DNA of 42,699 bases from Bacteroidia bacterium (GTDB taxonomy: Bacteria > Bacteroidota > Bacteroidia > UKL13-3), in NCBI GenBank assembly GCA_018058135.1, contig JAGPCK010000023.1, positions 1 to 42,699 of the forward strand, written 5' to 3'. This document shows positions 25,815 through 32,697 of the stretch, in pieces. The translations under genes and the position numbers were made by a program. The notes below the pieces were generated by a model, which was given only the letters and a program-made list of their open reading frames with translations, had not been told where the DNA came from and ran no database searches. Position 1 is the first letter of the stretch, and each line of letters opens with the position of its first letter.

Positions 25815-26829
25815 CGGCAGTACTGCTGTGGTACAAGGCCAGCACAATCAGGTTCACCACAAAGGCTCTGTAAACAGCCAAACCCTTGTGTTCCTGTTTG
25901 GCCAGTTGCATGGCAGGGGCAAGCAGGTTACGTAGTTCTGGTAACATGTCCAATAAGGTTTGCATCTTAGCTTTTTCACTCCCTTCTTTTTTGCCGGCCC
26001 ACTTTTGAAGCAACCATTTTATAATCGGGTTTATCAGGTAAAACAACAACAGCAGGGCGGCCAATGTACGCAATATGGCATAGGTAGCTTTACTGCCGGC
26101 ACCTTGTATCAGAAATACACCCACTACAAACAGCAGTATAAAAAAGGCACCGAACAGTTTTTTGAAACGTTTATTCTTTTTCTTTTCCAGTTGTTCTTCT
26201 TCCACAGAGATAGTGAGGGCTTCATACTGCTGTAAAATTTCCATCTGCTGTACCTCCAGTTGTTGGGGCAGTTTGCCGGCCCACCAACCAAGTACGATTC
26301 CCCACAAAGTGTAGATACCTGTGTAAACCGCAATGAGCCAAAAGCTGAAAGAGAAGTCGGATGACAACGAGAGGTCTTTTGCTATTCCCTGAAAAAAAAG
26401 ATCCAAGGCTTCCCACAATGATTTTCCGAAAATGAGTGTCATTACCAGAAATTTTTGAATGGCTGATTCAAGCAAAGCGAGCATACCAAACAACACCGCA
26501 GCTAAACGAAAAGCAGGCAGTGTTGAATACACTACTGCACCCACTAATCCCTGAAAACCTACCGCAATGTAGGCCGGTGGTGGAGAATGCGGACTAGCTG
26601 CGGCTTTAATCAATACCACCAATAGCGTGGCCTGCAAAATATCTTTCCATCTGTTTTGTGAAAAATGCGCGATAAGGGTAATCACCACAATGGCAAAACC
26701 ACCCAGAAAAAAACCGGTGAAAGGAATTTTGAGTGCATGCATCATGCCTCCCAATCCGCTTTCAGAAAGTGCCCACAGGGCGGTGAGGCGGGTAATGGTG
26801 TTGCGGTTGTATTCTGTAGTAATGCTCAT
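25804..26829 (-). CDS. Multi-spanning membrane protein coupled to the THEP1-MobA gene
   Basis: This protein of about 341 residues starts at ATG 26829 (MSITTEYNRN); the longer open frame to 26889 runs through the -7 element. It has about six to seven hydrophobic helices. The N-terminal part resembles small-molecule transporter S components (TALWALSESGLGGMMHALKIPFTG). A charged cytoplasmic linker (EEEQLEKKKNKRFKKLF) lies near residue 210, then more helices and a soluble end. It overlaps the NTPase-MobA gene by 11 bases. I do not know its substrate; transport of a cofactor or metal is inference from that coupling. Confidence 0.72.
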   Translation of the reverse strand: MSITTEYNRNTITRLTALWALSESGLGGMMHALKIPFTGFFLGGFAIVVITLIAHFSQNRWKDILQATLLVVLIKAAASPHSPPPAYIAVGFQGLVGAVVYSTLPAFRLAAVLFGMLALLESAIQKFLVMTLIFGKSLWEALDLFFQGIAKDLSLSSDFSFSFWLIAVYTGIYTLWGIVLGWWAGKLPQQLEVQQMEILQQYEALTISVEEEQLEKKKNKRFKKLFGAFFILLFVVGVFLIQGAGSKATYAILRTLAALLLLFYLINPIIKWLLQKWAGKKEGSEKAKMQTLLDMLPELRNLLAPAMQLAKQEHKGLAVYRAFVVNLIVLALYHSSTADAE

Positions 26830-26837
26830 TTTGATTG

Positions 26838-26845
26838 CAAAGTAA
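26838..26845 (-). promoter_or_regulatory. -7-like promoter element for the membrane protein gene
   Basis: The minus strand reads TTACTTTG, a 7-of-8 match to TAnnTTTG, 8 bases before the ATG at 26829. Its presence argues against the longer open frame. Confidence 0.4.
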
Positions 26846-26940
26846 GCACTCGTATGATAAAAATCATCCACAAGGTTGACGATTGTCATATTAGCCGGGA
26901 TTTTATAAGCTCATCTTTGTGAGGTAAAATAATTATATCT

Positions 26941-27330
26941 ATGACCGCACAAGCTAAAGAAAGTATCAAATTGCTTCATTTCGAACACCGCGAATGGCTC
27001 AACCGTTTTGAATTCTATAAAAATGAGTTCAGCAATTATGAGCGACTGTTAGGTGAAGTAGCTATTAAGAACACCTCGCATGAAATTACCCCTCAGGTAG
27101 AGCATTTCCAAAATCAGTTTGTGCTGCAAAGAGAGAAACTCGATGTGTTAAAGCACAACGTAAAACAATCTGAGAATGCTATTGAAGAGCGCATGAAAGA
27201 CAATGCTACAGCTTGGGAACACCAATCTATGCCGGCTGAAACAGAACTGCGCAACAAGGTGCTTTCTTTTGACGACATGTTCAATGAATTAAAATCAGAG
27301 TTCAGGGCTTTTTTGCAAAAGGTGCTTTAA
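26941..27330 (+). CDS. Coiled-coil hypothetical protein
   Basis: This 129-residue soluble protein is nearly all helical and highly charged. It shows heptad-like patterning (LLHFEHREWLNRFEFYKNEF, then FQNQFVLQREKLDVLKHNV), so a coiled-coil oligomer is likely. It has no signal peptide. No family is recognised. It is a single gene followed by a strong terminator. Confidence 0.8.
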   Translation: MTAQAKESIKLLHFEHREWLNRFEFYKNEFSNYERLLGEVAIKNTSHEITPQVEHFQNQFVLQREKLDVLKHNVKQSENAIEERMKDNATAWEHQSMPAETELRNKVLSFDDMFNELKSEFRAFLQKVL

Positions 27331-27383
27331 ACCTGTAATGAGTTAGCAAAACAAAATTTCATATAAGCGTAATAAGTGGAACT

Positions 27384-27407
27384 GTCCCGCACTGTGCGGG
27401 ACTTTTT
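27384..27407 (+). terminator. Rho-independent terminator after the coiled-coil gene
   Basis: GTCCCGCA (27384-27391) pairs perfectly with TGCGGGAC (27395-27402) around a CTG loop, followed by TTTTT. The T-run abuts the stop codon of the convergent regulator gene. Confidence 0.9.
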
Positions 27408-28417
27408 CATTTTATATAGTTCTGCAACGCAGCTTCCAGTTCCTGCTGTATCTTGTTTTTGAGGTGAGCGGGTGAGTGTACCTTAATCTTTGAACCGAAG
27501 CTGAGCAACTGGGCCACCAGTTCATAACTTTCTATCACCTCAATTTCAAACTTGCAGGCTTTGCTTGTTTCGCTCACTATACGTTGTGAATGGTGCAGCG
27601 GCTGACTTTTTACATACATGGCCTCGCTGGCCGGAAGGGTAAACGTAACTTTGGCCGGTTGCAGGTTATTGGGTACCGAGATGCCAAAGGCGTGTGCAAA
27701 ATATTCACGGGTATTAAAACTACTCTCCCTGCTAAATTTTTCCTCTTTCAACTCCAGCGACTGAATGCGATCAAGCGCAAAAGTGGTAATCTGTTTTTTA
27801 TCGGGGTGATAGCCCAGCACGTACCAGCGGTTGCGGTATTCCTTTAAAAGATAGGGGTGAAGGTGGTGTTGTTTTGCTGCATCGGGTTCAAAACGTTGGT
27901 ACATCAATGTCACCACTTTGCGTTCGCGAATGGCTTGCAATAAAACACCCAGGTATTCATTCCCGGTTTGTACCCAACCTTTTTCTACCTGCACGTAATC
28001 GTCCAATTTTTCATCTCCCAGGTAATCGTGCAGGTTAATAAGCTCCTCTATTTTTTGTACCGCACCGGCAAAAGATTGCACCGGTTGCAGCCCGTCAAAC
28101 TGCCGCATCAGTTGTTTGGCAAAGTCCAGCGCATAAAGTTCTTCCTCACGCAAGGGCATTTTGTTAATGCTGTAATGCTGGTCGCTGTAGCAGTAGCCAT
28201 TGTACCTGCGTTCATACACAATGGGAGCCAGGTAGCCCAGTTCTTCATTGTTTTTCATTTCCTCCAAATCTTTTTCAATGGTACGTAAGGATACTTTACC
28301 TACCACTTCGGTGCAGGCTTCTATCAGGTCTTCTTTACTGGGATAAGGCTTTTGCTTGTTGCGCAAACACTGGTCAATAATGCGGAAACGGATATAGGCA
28401 CTCTTATTTATTGGCAT
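27407..28417 (-). CDS. WYL-domain transcriptional regulator
   Basis: This regulator of about 336 residues starts at ATG 28417 (MPINKSAYIRFRIIDQCL); the open frame extends upstream but without a family-like sequence. The N-terminus is a winged-helix-like DNA-binding domain with VSLRTIEKDLEEM as the recognition helix region. The WYL domain (TLMYQRFEPD through RNRWYVLGYH and TTFALDRI) follows, then a C-terminal WCX extension. WYL proteins sense nucleic-acid-derived or nucleotide ligands in several systems. Targets are unknown. It is divergent from the gene at 28505. Confidence 0.9.
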   Translation of the reverse strand: MPINKSAYIRFRIIDQCLRNKQKPYPSKEDLIEACTEVVGKVSLRTIEKDLEEMKNNEELGYLAPIVYERRYNGYCYSDQHYSINKMPLREEELYALDFAKQLMRQFDGLQPVQSFAGAVQKIEELINLHDYLGDEKLDDYVQVEKGWVQTGNEYLGVLLQAIRERKVVTLMYQRFEPDAAKQHHLHPYLLKEYRNRWYVLGYHPDKKQITTFALDRIQSLELKEEKFSRESSFNTREYFAHAFGISVPNNLQPAKVTFTLPASEAMYVKSQPLHHSQRIVSETSKACKFEIEVIESYELVAQLLSFGSKIKVHSPAHLKNKIQQELEAALQNYIK

Positions 28418-28504
28418 GTGGTAAAAATAATTTAAAAAAAATATTTCCCCGCATATAGGCTGCGGTGAACCCCATTTTGTTTGTATCATCAAATAACAAC
28501 AAGT

Positions 28505-28936
28505 ATGAACACACAAATTCAGGTTATCAATCAGGTGCTGCATTTACTGGGTAAAGTCAACACATTGGAAGTTACAGATGAATTCAGTTACGAGGCACTG
28601 GAAGATTTCAGGGTTACTTATGTGTATGCAGAAGAGCTGGGTGAAATAATCTACAAAGGTCGTATGGCACTTGTGCAGCGTGATACTGAAAAACTGAGCA
28701 ATGTACTTCGCCAGTTGATTAAACACCCGGCCTTTAAACATGACGGTTCGCGCAAATTGCTGGCGGACTGCATTGAACTGATGCACGAAGGCAGATTGTT
28801 GTTACTTACCTCTATGCCGGTGCGCAAAATTTTACTCGCCTGCCACAGGAGCATACAAAACCATTTGGGCATACTCATCATCAAAGGCGAAATACGTTTT
28901 CACCTGATGCAGGCCAGCATTGAAGAATTAGCTTAA
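28505..28936 (+). CDS. Hypothetical helical protein
   Basis: This protein of about 143 residues starts at ATG 28505 (MNTQIQVI). An open frame from a TTG at 28481 exists, but that codon lies inside a -7-like TTTGTTTG (28476-28483), so the later start is preferred. It looks mostly helical with a Leu-rich C-terminal part (RLLLLTSMPVRKILLACHRS). No family is recognised. The TPR gene starts 26 bases after its stop, so the two are probably co-transcribed, and both are divergent from the WYL regulator. Confidence 0.75.
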   Translation: MNTQIQVINQVLHLLGKVNTLEVTDEFSYEALEDFRVTYVYAEELGEIIYKGRMALVQRDTEKLSNVLRQLIKHPAFKHDGSRKLLADCIELMHEGRLLLLTSMPVRKILLACHRSIQNHLGILIIKGEIRFHLMQASIEELA

Positions 28937-28962
28937 TCAATCAACTCTTAAAATCCATAGTT

Positions 28963-29610
28963 ATGCAAGACAACCGCAGTACTCAACTGATGTTTCGCGA
29001 GGCGTTACATCTCTACCACCAGGAACAATTTACCCGTGCTTTTCAGCAACTGGAAATTATACTGGCCCTGCAGCCCGCCCACATGCCGGCTAAATACCAG
29101 CAGGCTTTGTGCAAAATACATTTAGGGCAGGAGGAAGAGGCTTACCATGATTTATTGCAACTGGTGGAGCAGGATCCGGATCATCATCAGGCACTGTCGC
29201 AATTGGCGCAGGTATGCTTTAGTCTGGGTGATAAAACCATGGCGCTGGTGCATATTCACCGGGCACTGGAAAGTGATTGCGATGAAATTAACAGAGCGGA
29301 GTACTATTTTATTGCTACCAACTTTTACAGCCTGAGCGGTGAAACGGAAATGGCATTGGAGTTTGTGGAACAAGCCATTCAACTGCAACCTTCCAATCAG
29401 GAGTACCTGATTAAACGGGTACGTTTGTTTATTAAGCAGCACCAATATGCCTATGCCTTAAGCTGCCTTAACCAGTTGCTCAAACAAATGCCTTTTTGTC
29501 GCGATGCTTATTTCTTGCGTGCCTTGTGCCGCAAGCAGCTCAACGACAATACCGGTGCTCACCTGGATATGGAACGTTTTCGCTCCAACCGCTGTGAGTT
29601 ACCTTCCTGA
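28963..29610 (+). CDS. TPR repeat protein
   Basis: This 215-residue protein is made of tetratricopeptide-like helical pairs: ALHLYHQEQFTRAFQQLEII, ALCKIHLGQEEEAYHDLLQL, QVCFSLGDKTMALVHIHRAL, and NFYSLSGETEMALEFVEQAI. It would be a protein-protein interaction scaffold in the cytoplasm, as no signal peptide is present. Its last codons and stop are inside the first unit of the 146-bp tandem repeat that follows. Confidence 0.87.
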   Translation: MQDNRSTQLMFREALHLYHQEQFTRAFQQLEIILALQPAHMPAKYQQALCKIHLGQEEEAYHDLLQLVEQDPDHHQALSQLAQVCFSLGDKTMALVHIHRALESDCDEINRAEYYFIATNFYSLSGETEMALEFVEQAIQLQPSNQEYLIKRVRLFIKQHQYAYALSCLNQLLKQMPFCRDAYFLRALCRKQLNDNTGAHLDMERFRSNRCELPS

Positions 29611-29641
29611 TTTGAAATTTTAGCTTAGCCAATAAAAGATT

Positions 29642-29689
29642 CTGCCGGGGCCAAGTGTTTGGGTGAACACGCCCCGTGCAGTTTTTTTT
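29642..29689 (+). terminator. Terminator, first copy, after the TPR gene
   Basis: CTGC.CGGGGC pairs with GCCCCG.GCAG, with an inner GTGTT/AACAC stem, from 29642 to 29681, followed by eight T. It should end the operon of 28505-29610. Confidence 0.8.
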
Positions 29690-29787
29690 GTTTTGGATAT
29701 GGAAGCGTTGGTTGGCGGGGGACGCCAACCATGGACAATGTGAGTTACCTTCCTAAATTGAAATTTTAGCTTAGCAAATAAAAGATT

Positions 29788-29834
29788 CTGCCGGGGCCAA
29801 GTGTTTGGGTGAACACGCCCCGTGCAGTTTTTTT
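29788..29834 (+). terminator. Terminator, second copy
   Basis: This is the same hairpin as at 29642, shifted by the 146-base repeat period, from 29788 to 29827 and followed by seven T. Confidence 0.8.
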
Positions 29835-29943
29835 GTTTTGGAGTTGAAGCGTTGGTTGGCGGGGGACGCCAACCAAGGACAATTTTTTTTTTCTGCTTGT
29901 CACTTTTGGTTGGTTGTTGGTGACACAAACCAAAGCCGGGATT

Positions 29944-30402
29944 TTACTTCTTCTTTAATGTAGACGTATCTGGACTGGCAAGTACCACCCACTTGTTGTC
30001 AACAAACTCAACAAAAAAGCCAAAGCCTTTGTAATAGTTTTTATCGTATTTGAACCAGGCTTTAATGTTGTAGGTGCCAAAATCACGTGACATCTTTTCG
30101 GCTTCCACATTGTAAATTTCTATGTGGTCAATTTTCAGGTTACGGCTCAATGCAGTGTCTAAAAACTCCTGCAAGTGATAGAAGTTGTCTTTTATATCTT
30201 GCTCAGTAAATGGTCTGTCGTGATAGGGCCACTTGTACTTTCCCGTATGCCATAGGCCGATAAAGGAAGCACTGTCAGATTTTTTTAAATGTGTAATTGC
30301 TTTTTCCAATAGTAGCCGGGCTTCTTTCTTAGATATTTTTTGCCCGAATAAATTTGTGGACAGGCTCAGGCAAATAATGGCGAGTAGTAGTGCTTTTTTC
30401 AT
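29944..30402 (-). CDS. Small secreted protein of unknown function
   Basis: This 152-residue protein has a clear signal peptide (KKALLLAIICLSLSTNLFGQ), with cleavage probably after LFG or the following Gln. The mature part (KISKKEARLLLEKAITHLKK...) is a helical start followed by mixed sequence ending in WVVLASPD, reminiscent of NTF2-like folds, but I cannot assign a family. It is the last gene before the AT-rich island. Confidence 0.78.
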   Translation of the reverse strand: MKKALLLAIICLSLSTNLFGQKISKKEARLLLEKAITHLKKSDSASFIGLWHTGKYKWPYHDRPFTEQDIKDNFYHLQEFLDTALSRNLKIDHIEIYNVEAEKMSRDFGTYNIKAWFKYDKNYYKGFGFFVEFVDNKWVVLASPDTSTLKKK

Positions 30403-30687
30403 TGTACTAAAATATAAAAAGAGAGCTGTGGTTCAATTTTTATTTTCTGAATCAATCTGTTCTTGTGCTCAACTTTGGTTCATTGCTGGTGTTATGGATT
30501 TTGTTGACTTGGTGGCTCTTTTAGATAAATTTCATCTCTTACATAAGTATTGTTAAGCCAAAAGCAGTGTTTAGTATATTCTTTTGCTTTCGTCAATTTG
30601 TTTTTTGTAGGTAAAGGATATGTGTCTGCTGCGTTTGTGGCGTGTGGTCTAACGTGTGATACTGAATTAAAAGATTTCTTTGGAAAG

Positions 30688-30701
30688 TTGGTATGACGAG
30701 T
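30688..30701. repeat. Left 14-bp direct repeat of the island
   Basis: TTGGTATGACGAGT, identical to the copy at 32569-32582. Confidence 0.6.
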
Positions 30702-30753
30702 TGTTCCTATTATCTCTTATAATCCTAAGGCATTTCAGTTTCATGGCGATACT

Positions 30754-30812
30754 CATTGTATATAATGATACATATTGTCTGTTGATCAAAACATACAATG
30801 TGTATACGTTTG
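30754..30812 (+). promoter_or_regulatory. Promoter and operator candidates for the HTH-nuclease pair
   Basis: A promoter TTG (30782-30784)-N20-TACGTTTG (30805-30812) lies so close to the ATG at 30817 that the mRNA would be leaderless or nearly so. Around it are related half-sites: CATTGTATATAATG (30754-30767), and ATACATATTGT (30768-30778) facing ACAATGTGTAT (30795-30805). The last two form an inverted repeat with one mismatch spanning the promoter. This suggests autoregulation by the HTH protein. Confidence 0.55.
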
Positions 30813-30816
30813 TTAG

Positions 30817-31086
30817 ATGATAAACGAGTCTTTAATAAAAGAGTTTGGCTTGCGAATTAGGGAACTTCGTTCTGAGAAAAATATCAGCCAAGAGAAGTTG
30901 TCATTTTTAACGGGTTTCCATAGAACATATATTGGTATGATTGAGAGAGGTGAGAGGAACATTTCTCTTACCAATATGGCAGTGTTTGCAAAAATATTTG
31001 AGATGACAGTTTCTGAGCTCCTGAATTTTTCGTCTATAAATCCTAAACACTCTTTTAAGAGATATGAAATAAAAACTGAAGATTAA
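30817..31086 (+). CDS. XRE-family HTH regulator (restriction-modification controller-like)
   Basis: This 89-residue protein has one helix-turn-helix at about residues 20-60 (NISQEKLSFLTGFHRTYIGMIERGERN), in the form typical of R-M controller (C) proteins and phage repressors. A short C-terminal tail follows. The stop overlaps the next start (TAATG), so it is translationally coupled to the nuclease-like gene. It probably regulates its own promoter through the inverted repeats just upstream. AT-rich codon use fits foreign origin. Confidence 0.9.
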   Translation: MINESLIKEFGLRIRELRSEKNISQEKLSFLTGFHRTYIGMIERGERNISLTNMAVFAKIFEMTVSELLNFSSINPKHSFKRYEIKTED

Positions 31087-31556
31087 TGTCAAGAAAACAC
31101 TCATTTGTATTGACATTATCTAACAATGTCACCGAAAAAGAAGGGGTTAATTATCTTATCGAAAATTATACTGGTTTTTTCAAGATTGACTTAGCTACAA
31201 AAAAACAATTACTTGATTTATTGAAGATTGACCATAGATTTTTACAAGCGTTCGACCTAATATATGTTCCGGAGATGGTTGGTAAAGTTGCTGATAAAGA
31301 TTTCATTCAAACATATTTAGAGGATATTATTTTGGTTGAATTGAAGACCACTAAAAAATATCTGCCAGAAAATCCAAAAGGTTTCTTTTTTGGAGCAACT
31401 GAAAATGAGTTTAATTTTGGTAAAATACTTGGCGATAGATTTAGATTTTGTTTTGTTAGTATGAATGAAAAAGGGTCTTCTTTTTCTCTTCAAACAATTG
31501 AAGAATTAGAAGTAAGAATAAAAAATAAAAGAATACAATATCAAATTAATCTATAG
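31086..31556 (+). CDS. Putative PD-(D/E)XK nuclease (restriction endonuclease-like)
   Basis: This 156-residue protein contains DIILVELKTTKKYL, where E85-x-K87 would be the catalytic ExK of a PD-(D/E)XK nuclease; acidic candidates for the first metal ligand are D70, D72 and D80. The following FFGATENEFNFGKILGDRFRF... pattern resembles the end of DUF3883-like nuclease domains, in which a Glu/Asn-rich helix precedes the last strand. It is short for a restriction enzyme and may be a nuclease domain alone. It overlaps the HTH start unit by a TAATG junction and converges by 11 bases on the acidic protein gene. Confidence 0.6.
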   Translation: MSRKHSFVLTLSNNVTEKEGVNYLIENYTGFFKIDLATKKQLLDLLKIDHRFLQAFDLIYVPEMVGKVADKDFIQTYLEDIILVELKTTKKYLPENPKGFFFGATENEFNFGKILGDRFRFCFVSMNEKGSSFSLQTIEELEVRIKNKRIQYQINL

Positions 31557-31836
31557 GTTTATTTCCATAGTCTGGTAAACAACCAGATGGAAAACCTAGG
31601 TCAATATTTATTTCATCATAATTCATTTGGAAAATGTGAAATTCTATATTGATATAATCTTCATTAGTGCATAATCCATTTTCCAACCTTTCAACCAAAC
31701 TATAAACTGTTTCATAAGGAACATCTGTTTTTTCACCATCCTCATCAAGTTCCCATTCGAAAGTTTCAGACCAATTGTAAAGTTCTTTAACAATAAGTTC
31801 TTTATTGTCATTTATAAATTCAATTAAGTCTTCCAT
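31546..31836 (-). CDS. Small highly acidic protein
   Basis: This 96-residue protein has 25 Asp or Glu but only 4 Lys and 1 Arg, a net charge near -20. It has no signal peptide and looks globular (FEWELDEDGEKTDVPYETVY, then an alternating hydrophobic/acidic segment IEFHIFQMNYDEINIDLGF). Its start lies 17 bases inside the end of the methyltransferase fragment, and its stop overlaps the nuclease gene by 11 bases. No family is recognised. The charge and place suggest an inhibitor or DNA mimic, but this is inference. Confidence 0.65.
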   Translation of the reverse strand: MEDLIEFINDNKELIVKELYNWSETFEWELDEDGEKTDVPYETVYSLVERLENGLCTNEDYINIEFHIFQMNYDEINIDLGFPSGCLPDYGNKPID

Positions 31837-32167
31837 AATTTAAGCACTTAAATTTTATTGTCGCAACAGAGTAGTCTTGGCAAGGAAAACCACCAACTAA
31901 CAAATCGTGGTCAGGAATTTTAGAAACTTCAACTTGTGCAATGTCTTCATTTGAATGACCAACTTTTCCAAAACGATTATCATAAACCAAAGAAGCATGT
32001 TGAGTTTTTGTCGATGGTTCCCATTGGTTACTCCAAACTATTTTATAAGGTGATTTCAGAGCTTTTTTGTAACCTGACGATGCAGATTTCCCATTCCATC
32101 CTTCAAGTCCAAGACGAAAGCCTCCAACACCTGCAAATAATTCTACTACTTTAATTTCATTTTCCAT
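31820..32167 (-). pseudogene. Truncated C5-cytosine DNA methyltransferase (N-terminal third)
   Basis: These 115 residues begin like a Dcm-type methyltransferase: motif I VVELFAGVGGFRLGLEGW (SAM-binding), then WSNQWEPS and motif IV LLVGGFPCQDYSVA with the catalytic Cys. After about position 31865 the sequence becomes unrelated (IKFKCLNYGRLN) and stops. Motifs VI-X and the target-recognition domain are missing, whereas the family is normally 300 residues or more. It cannot methylate DNA as it stands. The start overlaps the HTH gene's stop region. Confidence 0.85.
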
Positions 32168-32483
32168 TGTGAACAGTTTTTAGGTATTTCACTTTTTCTT
32201 CAGCAACTTTTAGGATACTTAAATCTGCTTCCTCGTCAAGAATTTTGTAAGCGATTTGGTCACTTAAAAAATCATTCTGCAATTCTTTTTCGTCAACTTT
32301 AAAAAACTCAGCAACTTGCTTAATGATTAGCTTAGTTGGTTGTCTTTCGTTGCGTTCAATCTTAGCAAGTAGAGAAGTGTCAATACTAATTTGTTCTGAA
32401 ACAAATTTCAAAGTTAAACCTGCACCTTCTCTTAGATTTCTAAGATGTTCTCCAAATGATTTTGTCTTCTTAATTGTTGCCAT
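32157..32483 (-). CDS. XRE-family HTH regulator upstream of the methyltransferase fragment
   Basis: This protein of about 108 residues (ATG at 32483, MATIKKTKSFG) has an XRE helix-turn-helix at about 15-65 (FGEHLRNLREGAGLTLKFVS, TSLLAKIERNERQPT) and a helical tail. A TTG three codons upstream is only an alternative start. Its gene overlaps the methyltransferase start out of frame by 11 bases, as in many R-M operons where the HTH protein controls the methylase. Two inverted repeats flank its promoter. Confidence 0.88.
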   Translation of the reverse strand: MATIKKTKSFGEHLRNLREGAGLTLKFVSEQISIDTSLLAKIERNERQPTKLIIKQVAEFFKVDEKELQNDFLSDQIAYKILDEEADLSILKVAEEKVKYLKTVHNGK

Positions 32484-32485
32484 AT

Positions 32486-32540
32486 TGGTCAAATAATGTC
32501 CAAATTTAATAATAATAATTTTATGGACAAAAAAAGTCCA
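32486..32540 (-). promoter_or_regulatory. Promoter with two N7-spaced operator sites
   Basis: On the minus strand the promoter is TTG (32530-32528)-N19-TAAATTTG (32508-32501), a perfect match to the Bacteroidota form. Two symmetric sites share the same half-site and spacing. O1 is TGGAC-N7-GTCCA (32524-32540, perfect, over the TTG). O2 is TGGTC-N7-GTCCA (32486-32502, one mismatch, over the -7 element and start). The centres are 38 bases apart. This is a classic repressor layout. Confidence 0.65.
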
Positions 32541-32568
32541 ACGAAGTTTTCAACAATTTTTTCAGAGC

Positions 32569-32582
32569 TTGGTATGACGAGT
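32569..32582. repeat. Right 14-bp direct repeat of the island
   Basis: TTGGTATGACGAGT, identical to 30688-30701. The sequence to its right has an AATCTGTGCAATCAGTG-like unit related to the repeats at 23693-23992. Confidence 0.6.
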
Positions 32583-32697
32583 ATAATGAATCGTGTTGTT
32601 TTAACGTCAACTTCGCTATAGCTCGTGTCCCCTCGAGCCACCAAAGAAAAATCCGTGCAATCTGTGCAATCAGTGTCGCACTCCTCTTGTACAGGAG

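Larger units (their letters stand above)
29593..29882. repeat. Tandem duplication of a 146-bp unit holding terminator hairpins
   Basis: Unit 1 (29593-29738) and unit 2 (29739-29882) are nearly identical. Both begin TGTGAGTTACCTTCCT, contain AAAGATTCTGCCGGGGCC and end in GGACAAT. In unit 1 the first bases encode the end of the TPR protein (stop at 29608-29610); in unit 2 they are non-coding. Each unit has a terminator hairpin and a second hairpin, GGTTGGCG/CGCCAACC (29710-29730 and 29854-29874). The rest of the gap to 29943 has a further imperfect hairpin TTTGGTT...AACCAAA. No gene is seen in 29611-29943. Confidence 0.85.
30403..30816. other. AT-rich gene-free stretch: island boundary and HTH promoter region
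   Basis: No gene is seen. The left direct repeat of the island is at 30688-30701. The promoter and operator of the following HTH gene occupy about 30754-30812. The first part (30403-30687) has no feature I recognise. Confidence 0.6.
30688..32582. mobile_element. Restriction-modification-like genomic island bounded by 14-bp direct repeats
   Basis: TTGGTATGACGAGT occurs exactly at 30688-30701 and 32569-32582, 1.88 kb apart. Everything between is visibly AT-richer than the flanks and encodes HTH, nuclease and methyltransferase-fragment genes in two convergent units. No transposase or integrase is present. The repeat could be a target-site duplication or an att-like site. Confidence 0.5.

Noticed and set aside
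27384..27407. Bidirectional terminator shared with the WYL gene
   Set aside because: The U-run is only on the plus strand; the minus strand after the stem is not U-rich.
28418..28543. 42-residue N-terminal extension of the WYL regulator
   Set aside because: It extends into the promoter region of the divergent gene and has no regulator-like sequence before MPINKSAY.
29620..29928. Minus-strand open frame with repeated peptides
   Set aside because: It simply translates the 146-bp tandem repeat and its terminator hairpins.
29593..29943. CRISPR-like or integron attC-like array
   Set aside because: Only two units, 146 bases each and contiguous, without spacers or an integrase; terminator duplication explains it.
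31820..32167. Working small methyltransferase
   Set aside because: Only motifs I and IV are present; later motifs and target-recognition domain are missing, so it is listed as a remnant.
30688..32582. Classic transposon or IS element
   Set aside because: No transposase and no terminal inverted repeats were seen; only direct repeats.
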